Source of the DNA: CAYZJD01 sp964478455
Lineage (GTDB): Bacteria; Acidobacteriota; Terriglobia; Bryobacterales; Bryobacteraceae
Reading direction: 5' to 3'
NCBI GenBank assembly: GCA_964478455.1
Contig: CAYZJD010000031.1
Coordinates: forward strand, 1-20,877
Length of the DNA: 20,877 nt
Shown here: in pieces, positions 1-7,171 of the stretch
Layout: the number at the start of each line of letters is the position of its first letter
Position numbering within the stretch: the first letter of the stretch is position 1
Program-made: the position numbers and the translations under genes
Notes under the pieces: generated by a model
Databases searched by the model: none
The model's input: the letters and a program-made list of their open reading frames with translations, nothing else
Told to the model about the DNA's origin: nothing

Positions 1-882
1 GAGATCTTCGGTCCGGAGTCGTCGGGCAAGACCACCGTGGCGTTGCCGGTGGTCGCCGAGGCGCAGAAACAAGGGGGCATGGCGGCTTTCATCGACGTCG
101 AGCACGCGCTCGACCCGATTTACGCCCGCAAGATCGGAGTGGACGTAGACAACCTGCTGGTTTCGCAGCCCGACTATGCCGAGCAAGCGCTCGAGATCAC
201 CAGCGCGCTGATCTCGTCGGGTTCCATCGACGTGCTGGTCATCGACTCGGTGGCCGCGCTCGTGCCCAAAGCGGAACTGGACGGTGAAATGGGCGATGCC
301 CACATGGGCGTGCAGGCGCGCCTGATGTCGCAGGCCTTGCGCAAGCTGACCGGCGTTGTGTCGAAGTCGAACACGTGCCTCATCTTCATCAACCAGATCC
401 GCGAGAAGATCGGCGTGATGTTCGGCAACCCGGAAACCACCACGGGCGGCCGCGCGCTGAAGTTCTACGCCACCGTTCGCGCCGACATCCGCCGCATCGC
501 CGCCATCAAGGAAGGCGATCAGATCGTCGGCAACCGCACTAAGGTGAAGATCGTCAAGAACAAAGTCGCGCCGCCGTTCCGGGAGGCGGAGTTCGACATC
601 ATTTACGGCGAAGGCATCTCGCGCGAAGGGGACCTGCTCGATCTCGGCGCCCAGCACAACGTGCTCGAGAAGAGCGGCTCGTGGTTCAGCTACAAGGGCG
701 AACGAATCGGCCAGGGCCGGGAGAACGCCCGCCAGTTCCTCAAGGACAACCCGGACATCCGCGGGAAAGTCGAAGCCGAACTGCGGAGACTCCTCGGTCT
801 GGTTCGCGAGACGCCTGCCCAAACAACTCCTGAGCCCCCTGCGGTGAGATCCGCTCCGGTGGCTGCGGCGCGCGGGCGCTAG
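1..882 (+). CDS. recA: RecA recombinase (5' partial)
   Basis: RecA is the cytoplasmic ATP-dependent strand-exchange protein of homologous recombination and the co-protease for LexA-type SOS control. The frame is open from base 1 and starts with the Walker A loop (GPESSGKT, visible residues 4-11), so about 60 N-terminal residues lie outside the window. Further hallmarks are the FIDVEHALDP segment carrying the catalytic Glu, the Walker B stretch VLVIDSVAAL, the L1 region HMGVQARLMSQ, and the near-invariant FINQIREKIGVMFGNPETTTGG, which leads into L2 (quoted here in parts: FINQIREKIGVMFG then NPETTTGG). The C-terminal domain ends with an Ala/Pro-rich tail typical of RecA. The stop is TAG at 880-882, and the DUF1684 gene starts 16 bases later on the same strand. 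The truncation is a window edge, not a lesion. The identification is very secure. Confidence 0.98.
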   Translation, partial: EIFGPESSGKTTVALPVVAEAQKQGGMAAFIDVEHALDPIYARKIGVDVDNLLVSQPDYAEQALEITSALISSGSIDVLVIDSVAALVPKAELDGEMGDAHMGVQARLMSQALRKLTGVVSKSNTCLIFINQIREKIGVMFGNPETTTGGRALKFYATVRADIRRIAAIKEGDQIVGNRTKVKIVKNKVAPPFREAEFDIIYGEGISREGDLLDLGAQHNVLEKSGSWFSYKGERIGQGRENARQFLKDNPDIRGKVEAELRRLLGLVRETPAQTTPEPPAVRSAPVAAARGR

Positions 883-898
883 CGGCCACGCCATCGGG

Positions 899-1768
899 AT
901 GCGTCTGATCGCAGCCCTCGCAGTCTTCTCACCGCTGCTTGTGCTGACGGCAGCGGAATCCTATCGCGAATCGGTGGAGCGGTATCGCCGCGAGCGAGAG
1001 GCACGGCTTCTCCGAGACGACGGATGGCTCACGGTCGCCGGCCTCTTCTGGCTGAAGGAAGGCGAAAACGGAGCAGGCAGCGGCGCGGGCAACGTGATCA
1101 GGCTGCCTCGCGAATCCGCTCCGGAACGTGTTGGTTCCTTCCTGTTCCGCGGCCGCAAGACGGTGTTCTTCGCCGAGCGCGGTGCGGGCGTGACCGTGAA
1201 CGGCGCGCCGGTGACTACGATCGAGATGCACCCGGACAAGGACGGCCCGCCGACGGTGATCGCTTTCGGCGATTTCTCGATGCACGTTATCCAGCGCGGC
1301 GAGCGCTTCGGGATCCGCCTTCGCGACACGAACAGCAAGTTCAGGCGCGAGTTTCGAGGGCTGGAGTGGTTTCCGATCAGCGAGACGTACCGCGTGAGGG
1401 CCCGGTTTGTAACTCATCCCGCGCCGAGGACCATTGCGGTGCCAAACGTGCTCGGTGACGTTGAGCGAAGACCAAGCCCGGGCTACGCGCTTTTCACGCT
1501 TGACGGGAAGGAGTATCGTCTTGAGCCGGTGACGGAGGAGAACAGGCTGTTCTTCATCTTCAAGGACCTGACGAGCGGCAAGGAGACGTATCCGGCGGGG
1601 CGCTTTCTTTACGCCGACATGCCGAAGGACGGCAACGTAGAGGTTGACTTCAACAAAGCCTACAATCCGCCTTGCGCGTTCACGCCCTACGCGACGTGCC
1701 CGCTCCCGCCGAAGCAGAACCGGCTTGCCGTGCGCATCCCCGCGGGCGAGAAGAGGTACGGGCACTGA
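899..1768 (+). CDS. Secreted DUF1684 family protein
   Basis: A 289-residue protein of the DUF1684 family, whose biochemical role is not established. Family marks are GWLTVAGLFWLKEGENGAG near residues 42-60, the central RLRDTNSKFRREFRGLEWF block, and the diagnostic C-terminal run with YNPPC, YATCPLPP, NRL and AGEK (about residues 255-286). Residues 1-20 form a short hydrophobic signal peptide ending around LTAAES, so export is expected. The ATG at 899 was chosen because it gives this signal peptide; the ribosome site is weak. It follows recA by 16 bases and may be cotranscribed, although no functional link to recombination is known. Its stop lies 4 bases from the stop of the convergent etfA, with no clear terminator between them. 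Family assignment is firm; function is unknown. Confidence 0.9.
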   Translation: MRLIAALAVFSPLLVLTAAESYRESVERYRREREARLLRDDGWLTVAGLFWLKEGENGAGSGAGNVIRLPRESAPERVGSFLFRGRKTVFFAERGAGVTVNGAPVTTIEMHPDKDGPPTVIAFGDFSMHVIQRGERFGIRLRDTNSKFRREFRGLEWFPISETYRVRARFVTHPAPRTIAVPNVLGDVERRPSPGYALFTLDGKEYRLEPVTEENRLFFIFKDLTSGKETYPAGRFLYADMPKDGNVEVDFNKAYNPPCAFTPYATCPLPPKQNRLAVRIPAGEKRYGH

Positions 1769-1772
1769 CGCC

Positions 1773-2804
1773 CTATCTGGCTCCCAACAACTCGTTCACT
1801 TTCGTCATCACCTCGAACGCATCGGCGACGTAGAGAACATCCGCCCTGCCGCGGGCCCAGCCGCAGTTGGGGTCCAGGTTGACGGCGCGGCGCTCGTTGA
1901 TGAAGCGCCAACCGACGACGTGCGGCTCCTCGCCGTGGCAACAGGTGGCCAGCCCCTTGGGATGCCGCGGCGTGGAACCGGTCTGCCCGACCTGATTGAG
2001 GTGCGTCAGGAACGGCAGGACCGCCTGGCCCTCTCCCGACAAATCGACCAGGGATTTGCTGCTGCCGAGCGAAGCCTGGCTCTTGCGCAGAAAGTCCAAG
2101 ATCAATGCGGCGGCTTCCTCGACGTGTGTCCGGCCATCGGGCTGCTTTTTAGTCCAACCGGCACCGGCCACAAAGAGCAGGTCCGCATCCGGCCGGATGG
2201 TCTGCTCGCCCGTTTTCGGAGCGCGGACTCCCACCATGCGGGTGCGCCGGGCCTCCGCCGATACAGCCACATCCAGGCGCTCGACGGCGACGGGCGCGGC
2301 CTCGCCTTGCCAGGCGGGCTGCGAACCGGGATCGAGCAGGATCAGCCAGGGCCGCTGGGCGCGCTCGAGCACCGCCTCCATGCGCTGCCGGTAGAACCAG
2401 CGCGTCACCGCCAGCCTGCCGCCAGCGGTCGAGACGGCGGTGACGTGCGTATCCACGCGCCCGCCGAGTCGCTGCGCGACGCCCGGCAAACAGCGCGCCC
2501 AGCGGCTTGTGTGCGGAGCGATCACGACAGTCGCGCCGGTGGCGCGACACAGCGACTCGGCGGCCACCGCATCCGTGGCGTAGCGTGGTTCCGCGAATTC
2601 CGGGCCGGCGACGCCGACGATCCGCGACGCTCCTAGGGCTGCGAGGCGGGAGGCGGCGGAGCCCAGCTCACCGCCAACGAGGCCTACCGCCAGCGCCGCA
2701 CCGGTGGCGTCGGCCACAGTCCTGGCTGTTCCCGCCGCCTCGGGGGCCGGCTTAGCAAGCCCGCCATCGGGCTCCGCGTGAACGAGAAGAAGAACGGTCT
2801 CCAT
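1773..2804 (-). CDS. etfA: Electron transfer flavoprotein alpha subunit, divergent (FixB/EtfA-like)
   Basis: ETF alpha binds FAD and passes electrons from flavin dehydrogenases, such as acyl-CoA dehydrogenases, to the quinone pool or other acceptors. This 343-residue protein has the N-terminal adenine-nucleotide-like domain (METVLLLVHAEPDGG; a mid-protein LGASRIVGVAGPEF stretch) and a C-terminal FAD domain with the conserved NQVGQTGSTPRHPKG. After it the usual LYIA-GISGAIQH segment is replaced by ATCCHGEEPHVVGW, and the end reads VLYVADAFEVM. The ATG at 2804 was chosen because METVLLLVHA is the typical start and a GAGGGA ribosome site lies 7 bases upstream; the same frame stays open to 3239 but that part overlaps etfB. 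It follows etfB by 14 bases and is surely cotranscribed. Class is secure; the missing SGAIQH motif marks it as a divergent subtype with unknown partner. Confidence 0.88.
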   Translation of the reverse strand: METVLLLVHAEPDGGLAKPAPEAAGTARTVADATGAALAVGLVGGELGSAASRLAALGASRIVGVAGPEFAEPRYATDAVAAESLCRATGATVVIAPHTSRWARCLPGVAQRLGGRVDTHVTAVSTAGGRLAVTRWFYRQRMEAVLERAQRPWLILLDPGSQPAWQGEAAPVAVERLDVAVSAEARRTRMVGVRAPKTGEQTIRPDADLLFVAGAGWTKKQPDGRTHVEEAAALILDFLRKSQASLGSSKSLVDLSGEGQAVLPFLTHLNQVGQTGSTPRHPKGLATCCHGEEPHVVGWRFINERRAVNLDPNCGWARGRADVLYVADAFEVMTKVNELLGAR

Positions 2805-2818
2805 CGTCTGGTCCCTCG

Positions 2819-3628
2819 TTACCCGCCTGTAATCCAGGCGACGATTTCGCGGGCAATCTCGCCGGTTGAGAGGTCCTTGACAATCTGCGTTTCGCGGAGC
2901 TGGGCGGGAAGGGAGATGCTGGTGAAGACCAATCCTGCGGCGCCCACCTTGGCGGGCCTGGCGCGTTGCAGGGCCGGCATGATGCCACGCATGTTTGCCA
3001 TGCCCACTTGGGGATTGTTGGGAGGCTCCGGTAGATTGCCCGTCGCCCAGCCGAGCAAGGCTGGGGGGGCAGCGCACGAGGACAGCATGTGCCGGCCGCC
3101 CTCGATGCGCTCGAGGATCCGCAGCGAGCCATCTTCCGCCACGGCCAGCTCGTCGACTCCCTGGAACTGGTCTGTGATTCCCAGGCACTCGCCGGTCATC
3201 TGCATCGTAGCGCCCGCGCCGCGCGAGGCCGATTCCCATCCGCCGAAAACAAGAAGGCGTGAACGATCCAATCCGGGAATTGCCTGGATGGTCTCAGCCA
3301 GTACAGCCGCGACTTCGGCGGCTTCGGTGAACCCGCCCGCGGGCCCGTCAATCGCCACCAGTTCGAACGGAGCTTTCTGCGCCACGGTCATCATGAGTTG
3401 CTGGAGCTTGGCCTTCGGACCGAGACTCACGAGCCAGACCTTGCTGCCCGGCGCCTTCCTGGCAAGGTGCGCCGCTTCATACAGCGCGTGAGCGGCCCAG
3501 GGATCCAGTACCGCGGGCAGCATCATCTCGTTCTTCAAGGCCGGTCCCGTGGGACCGGTGATGGGTTCGAGCGTCTGCAAAGGGTCCGGGACAAGGCTCC
3601 CGCAGACCACGATGTGGAAGGGCTGCAT
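2819..3628 (-). CDS. etfB: Electron transfer flavoprotein beta subunit (FixA/EtfB-like)
   Basis: ETF beta binds AMP and pairs with ETF alpha to form the soluble electron carrier. The 269-residue product begins FHIVVCGSLVPDP, the typical EtfB strand and VPD turn, and has LDPWAAHALYEAAHLARK where EtfB normally has NP-D-AVEEA. It contains a GATMQMTGECLGITDQF segment corresponding to the nucleotide-binding DG-T-QVGP-LA-LG region, and a late NPQVGMANMRGIMPALQRARP matching the pRYP..IMKAKKKP region. Both are clearly altered from canonical EtfB. The ATG at 3628 follows GGGAG a few bases upstream, and TATACT just before that may be a -10 box. The gene starts 54 bases after the amidohydrolase stop on the same strand and is followed by etfA. 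Assignment to the EtfB superfamily is good; the physiological redox partner cannot be read from the sequence. Confidence 0.86.
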   Translation of the reverse strand: MQPFHIVVCGSLVPDPLQTLEPITGPTGPALKNEMMLPAVLDPWAAHALYEAAHLARKAPGSKVWLVSLGPKAKLQQLMMTVAQKAPFELVAIDGPAGGFTEAAEVAAVLAETIQAIPGLDRSRLLVFGGWESASRGAGATMQMTGECLGITDQFQGVDELAVAEDGSLRILERIEGGRHMLSSCAAPPALLGWATGNLPEPPNNPQVGMANMRGIMPALQRARPAKVGAAGLVFTSISLPAQLRETQIVKDLSTGEIAREIVAWITGG

Positions 3629-3682
3629 AAACTCCCAGTATATTCGGACCCGGTTCGCCGCCGATCTCGAGGGCTTGCGGAC

Positions 3683-5395
3683 TCAGCGGCGATACGCGAT
3701 TTTTCCGTCGAGGACGACGAGTACCGGCTCGATCTTCGCGATGTCGTCTTCGGGGCAGGTGAGATAGTCGCGGTCGATCACCACCAGGTCGGCGAGTTTG
3801 CCCACCTCGATCGAGCCCTTCTCCTTCTCGGAGAACATCCGGTAGGCCGCCCAGATGGTGTAAGTCTGCAGGGCCTCCTCGCGGCTGATCTTCTCCTCCG
3901 GATGCATCACGGCTCCACGGCTGGTCTTGCGCGTCACCGAGACCCACAGGCCGTGGAATGGATTGAAGGGGTTGACAGCGCGGTTCTTGTCGTGTCCGAT
4001 CATGTGATCGCTACCCCCGGCCACGATTACGCCCGCGTCGAGATACGACCGCAGCGGGAAGAAGTAGCGCAGCCCGTCGTAGCCGAACACCTGTTCGAGC
4101 GCTGGCGTGTCGAAGTGCAGCCACGCCGCCTGAGCATCGGCCAGGATTCCCAGCCTCTTCATGCGGGCGATCGCTTCAGGGCTTTGGAAGCTTGCATGGA
4201 TCAAGTGCGACCTTGTCGGAGCGATCGGCGCCTTCTCATTCAGCGCCTGCATTGCGTCGAGGAAACCGTCGATCGCTCCGCCACCCTGCGTGTGCGCCGT
4301 CAGTTGCCATCCGCGGTCGCGGGCCGCAGCCATGATCTCGATGAGTTTCTCCGGCGACTCGAACAACTGGCCTCGATCATCGTCGCGGGTCTTGCCGTAA
4401 AGCTGGCGGCCGAACGCCCCATAGGGAATGCGCTGGTAGGCGGTTCCGATGGTCATGCCGCCATCGACGTTGACTTTGTACGCTGCGAACTTCAGCCATT
4501 CGTCGCCAGTGTTTGTTTTCCCCCGGTATTTGTCGAGGGCGCGGATCAGGTCTTCCATCGGCGCGGCGGCGTTGTGCCACCACGTCATGGCCACGCGCAC
4601 TGGCAGCCGCCCGGCTGATTTCAACTCGCCGAACAGCTCGATATCTTCCTCTCCGACGCCGCCATCGCCAATCGACGTGATGCCCGCCGCCAGGTAGAGC
4701 CGCAGCATCTTCTCGAGCGCCTGGAGTTTTTCCTCACGAGTGAAGGGCACCGGCGGCTTCAGCCCTTTCAACAAAGACTGTGCGTTCTTAAGGATTCCGT
4801 TCGGCTCGCCGTTCGAGTCTTTGACGATTTCGCCGCGCGGCGGATTCGGCGTGTCGCGGGTGATACCGCTGATCTTCAACGCCAGCGAGTTCGCGACGAC
4901 GACGTAGCTCGCGTCGAACATGACGGGATGCTCGGCTGCCACGTCGAGCAGCTCGCGTGTCGGCATGCGCATCTCTTTGAGGCGTGTTGGGAAGGTGCGA
5001 GGGACGATGATCCATTGGCCTTTGGGCGTCTTCGCCGCCTGCTCCCGAACGAACATCTGAATTGCGTCGAAGGAATCGAGGAGAGGAAGTGGCTCGCGAG
5101 ATTCGCTCAGCCCGCCCTCGAGGGCGTGCACGTGACTGTCGATTAGCCCGGGCAGCACGGTTTTCCCCCCGAGGTCGATTACCTTCGTCCACGGGCCGCG
5201 TTCGGCGCTCAGGACCGCGGCGCTATCACCGACGGCCGTGATCCGGTTGCTTTGAATTGCCACCGCCTGCCGGATCGAGAACTGCGGGTCAACAGTGACG
5301 ATCTTGCCGTTGTGGAGGATCAGGTCGGCGTTCGCCGCGGCCAGGATGTGCGCGAAGGCAGCAAGCGTGAGCGGGAGTCGAGTGCGGATCGACAT
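3683..5395 (-). CDS. Secreted YtcJ-like metal-dependent amidohydrolase
   Basis: A 570-residue member of the amidohydrolase superfamily (amidohydrolase_3, YtcJ-like), zinc- or metal-dependent hydrolases acting on C-N bonds; the substrate is unknown. Residues 1-23 look like a signal peptide (MSIRTRLPLTLAAFAHILAA then ANA), followed by the small beta-sandwich opening DLILHNGKIVTVDP. Metal-site motifs follow in order: LPGLIDSHVHALEGG (His88, His90), FAAYKVNVDGGMT, LTAHTQGGGAID, SHLIHASFQSPE and VAGGSDHMIG. The C-terminal GSIEVGKLADLVVIDRDYL segment closes the sandwich domain. The ATG at 5395 gives the signal peptide. It is the first gene of a probable operon with etfB and etfA, an unusual association. 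Its start is 14 bases from the divergent gene at 5410. Family is certain; specificity is not. Confidence 0.93.
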   Translation of the reverse strand: MSIRTRLPLTLAAFAHILAAANADLILHNGKIVTVDPQFSIRQAVAIQSNRITAVGDSAAVLSAERGPWTKVIDLGGKTVLPGLIDSHVHALEGGLSESREPLPLLDSFDAIQMFVREQAAKTPKGQWIIVPRTFPTRLKEMRMPTRELLDVAAEHPVMFDASYVVVANSLALKISGITRDTPNPPRGEIVKDSNGEPNGILKNAQSLLKGLKPPVPFTREEKLQALEKMLRLYLAAGITSIGDGGVGEEDIELFGELKSAGRLPVRVAMTWWHNAAAPMEDLIRALDKYRGKTNTGDEWLKFAAYKVNVDGGMTIGTAYQRIPYGAFGRQLYGKTRDDDRGQLFESPEKLIEIMAAARDRGWQLTAHTQGGGAIDGFLDAMQALNEKAPIAPTRSHLIHASFQSPEAIARMKRLGILADAQAAWLHFDTPALEQVFGYDGLRYFFPLRSYLDAGVIVAGGSDHMIGHDKNRAVNPFNPFHGLWVSVTRKTSRGAVMHPEEKISREEALQTYTIWAAYRMFSEKEKGSIEVGKLADLVVIDRDYLTCPEDDIAKIEPVLVVLDGKIAYRR

Positions 5396-5414
5396 GGCAT
5401 TATGATTCTATGCC
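5391..5414. promoter_or_regulatory. Very short divergent promoter region with overlapping -10-like boxes
   Basis: Only 14 bases (5396-5409) separate the ATG of the minus-strand amidohydrolase (5395) from the ATG of the plus-strand transglutaminase-like gene (5410). This AT-rich island holds TATGAT at 5401-5406 on the plus strand, 3 bases before the plus ATG, and TAGAAT at 5410-5405 on the minus strand, 9 bases before the minus ATG. Both would give leaderless or nearly leaderless mRNAs, and each -35 region would lie inside the other gene. No good -35 match is visible, so the promoter call is inference. Confidence 0.4.
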
Positions 5415-7146
5415 AGCGCGGCGTTACGTCCCCCCGCTTTGCTTCCTTGCCCTCGCAACGCTGGCTGTCCTGCCGGTCCTTGCGCAGCCGGCCGCCGGGC
5501 CCGTCACCGGCCCGCTGGTGGTAAGCGACCGCTGGCCCGAGTGCACGGATCTTGTCACCTGGACGCGGGACGTGATGCGGCTGGAGGGCCTGGAGCGGGC
5601 GGCGGAAACGGCACAGGGCAAAGGCTTCTTTCGCTGGCTGCGGCTGTTTTCCCGGATGGCGACCGGGGGCATGATCCAGGCGTACGAGGGCGACTATGGG
5701 AAGGAACGCTACGTTCTCGATGCGCACAAGAACCTCTTCGTTTACGGCTGGGGCTATTGCGATACGAGCAGCCGCATCGCCGAGGCCGCCTGGATCGAAC
5801 TGAAGAGAGATCCCCGTGCAGCCGAGCGCGTGTGCGTGATGCACGACAACCGCGGCTTCCACACGATGTACCGGCTGCGGCTCGACGGCAGATACGGCGC
5901 CTTCGATCCGCGCTACGGCTACTACCTGGTGGAGCGCGACTCGCCTGAGGCGCGGGTGCTCGATTGGGACGAGGTCGGCGTAGACGAGAATATCCGCCGC
6001 AACAGGAATTTCAGAAACCGCAGCCGGCCGTTCTTCGAATACTTCGGCGTTGAGTGGGAACGGGCGTTCCTGATCCAGCCGAGATTTTATGCGACCGAGG
6101 AGGAATGGCGCGCGACCGGCGAACCCGTGGAGTGCGTCTTCGGCAACACCCAATACCGGATGGGCACGCGGTTCCACGACATGGACTTCCGGCTGTTGAA
6201 AGGCATGACCATCGAGCGCTTCTGGGACAACAGCGCGCGCACGTTTTACGTGCCCGCCGGCGAGCACACCCTGCGGGAGGAAGCCTTTCTTCCCTCAGGA
6301 CGCTTCTACCGTGTGACCGAGACGATGCTCGACGGCAATTGGGTGACGCACGATCCGAACTACCAGAGGGCGAAACCGTATCTTGCGGCGGTTCCCGTGA
6401 ACGAGGGTTACAAGGAGGAAATCGCCGGCGGGCGGACCATCGGCCAGGCTTGGGGACGAATCACCTACGAGCCGGACTTGAAAGAACCTCTCGACGCCGT
6501 CACGCCTGATTCGACGCTGGTTATGTCCGAGACCGCTCCGCATCTTCGCCCGCTGACCAGTGAGGGCGGTGGCCAGACGATCCTGGAGTTTTACAGTCCG
6601 TACATCCTGGTGGACGGTACGCTTGCGGGCGAGTTGCTCGGCTCGGCAGCCGACGACCTGAAGGTCGAAATCCGGACGCTTCGCGCCAAGGCGGCGAACG
6701 ACGAAGAGCCGGAGGTCTGGTCGAAGTGGGATGTCCTTCATCGAGGGCCGGGTGCCTTCACGAGCGGGCTCGGCCGCGAGCGCTTCAATGGGCGGGACGC
6801 CAGCATTCACGGTGTGTACCGGTTCCAGGTCCGCATTGCCGTGGGAGCGAATCCTGGGCGCACCGCTCCGGCGGGGCTGGCCCGTTTGAAGCTCACGGCA
6901 CACTTCGAGAACGGCATCATGTCGATTCCGCAGATCTTCGCCGGCCGCAACGAAATTCGCTTCAAGGTGCGCGACGCAAGCCGGATCCGCGGACCGATCC
7001 GGGTGACATACCGCTACCAGACTGCGGCCGGGGAGAAACAGCACACGCGGGTGCTCAACGCCGCCGATTTCCACAGCAACGTCGCCAGCTACAGCTTCGA
7101 TGCTCCCGCGCTGACGCGCTGCAACTCTCTGGCGGTCGTATACTGA
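5410..7146 (+). CDS. Secreted transglutaminase-fold protein of unknown function
   Basis: I do not recognise a named family. The 578-residue product starts with a clear signal peptide (MPARRYVPPL then CFLALATLAVLPVLAQ), so it is exported. Between residues 108 and 172 it has the layout of a transglutaminase/cysteine-protease core: LFVYGWGYCDTSSRIAEAAW places Cys117 at the start of a helix, NRGFHTMYRLRLDG supplies His151, and YGAFDPRYGYY supplies Asp166, matching the Cys-His-Asp order of the superfamily. The remaining 400 residues are beta-rich and lack transmembrane segments; a LEFYSPYILVDGTL block about two thirds in may begin a beta-sandwich module. The hydrolase gene follows 25 bases downstream with a GAGGATAGG ribosome site, suggesting a two-gene operon. 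The fold call rests on motif order only; peptidase, amidase or non-catalytic roles are all possible. Confidence 0.72.
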   Translation: MPARRYVPPLCFLALATLAVLPVLAQPAAGPVTGPLVVSDRWPECTDLVTWTRDVMRLEGLERAAETAQGKGFFRWLRLFSRMATGGMIQAYEGDYGKERYVLDAHKNLFVYGWGYCDTSSRIAEAAWIELKRDPRAAERVCVMHDNRGFHTMYRLRLDGRYGAFDPRYGYYLVERDSPEARVLDWDEVGVDENIRRNRNFRNRSRPFFEYFGVEWERAFLIQPRFYATEEEWRATGEPVECVFGNTQYRMGTRFHDMDFRLLKGMTIERFWDNSARTFYVPAGEHTLREEAFLPSGRFYRVTETMLDGNWVTHDPNYQRAKPYLAAVPVNEGYKEEIAGGRTIGQAWGRITYEPDLKEPLDAVTPDSTLVMSETAPHLRPLTSEGGGQTILEFYSPYILVDGTLAGELLGSAADDLKVEIRTLRAKAANDEEPEVWSKWDVLHRGPGAFTSGLGRERFNGRDASIHGVYRFQVRIAVGANPGRTAPAGLARLKLTAHFENGIMSIPQIFAGRNEIRFKVRDASRIRGPIRVTYRYQTAAGEKQHTRVLNAADFHSNVASYSFDAPALTRCNSLAVVY

Positions 7147-7171
7147 TCCGGCGAGGATAGGTTCAATCGAC

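Noticed and set aside
1..36. recA as a truncated pseudogene
   Set aside because: The frame is open to the window edge and all downstream motifs are intact; it is simply cut by the window.
929..1765. Long antisense open frames opposite DUF1684 and many other genes
   Set aside because: High-GC genes commonly create long open frames in other phases; these lack family motifs and follow the codon pattern of the sense gene.
1760..1773. Possible terminator between the DUF1684 and etfA stops
   Set aside because: Only a four-pair GGGC/GCCC stem with no T run on either strand.
2805..3239. N-terminal extension of etfA in the same open frame
   Set aside because: It overlaps etfB entirely, is low-complexity Arg/Gly/Ala sequence, and a good ribosome site precedes ATG 2804.
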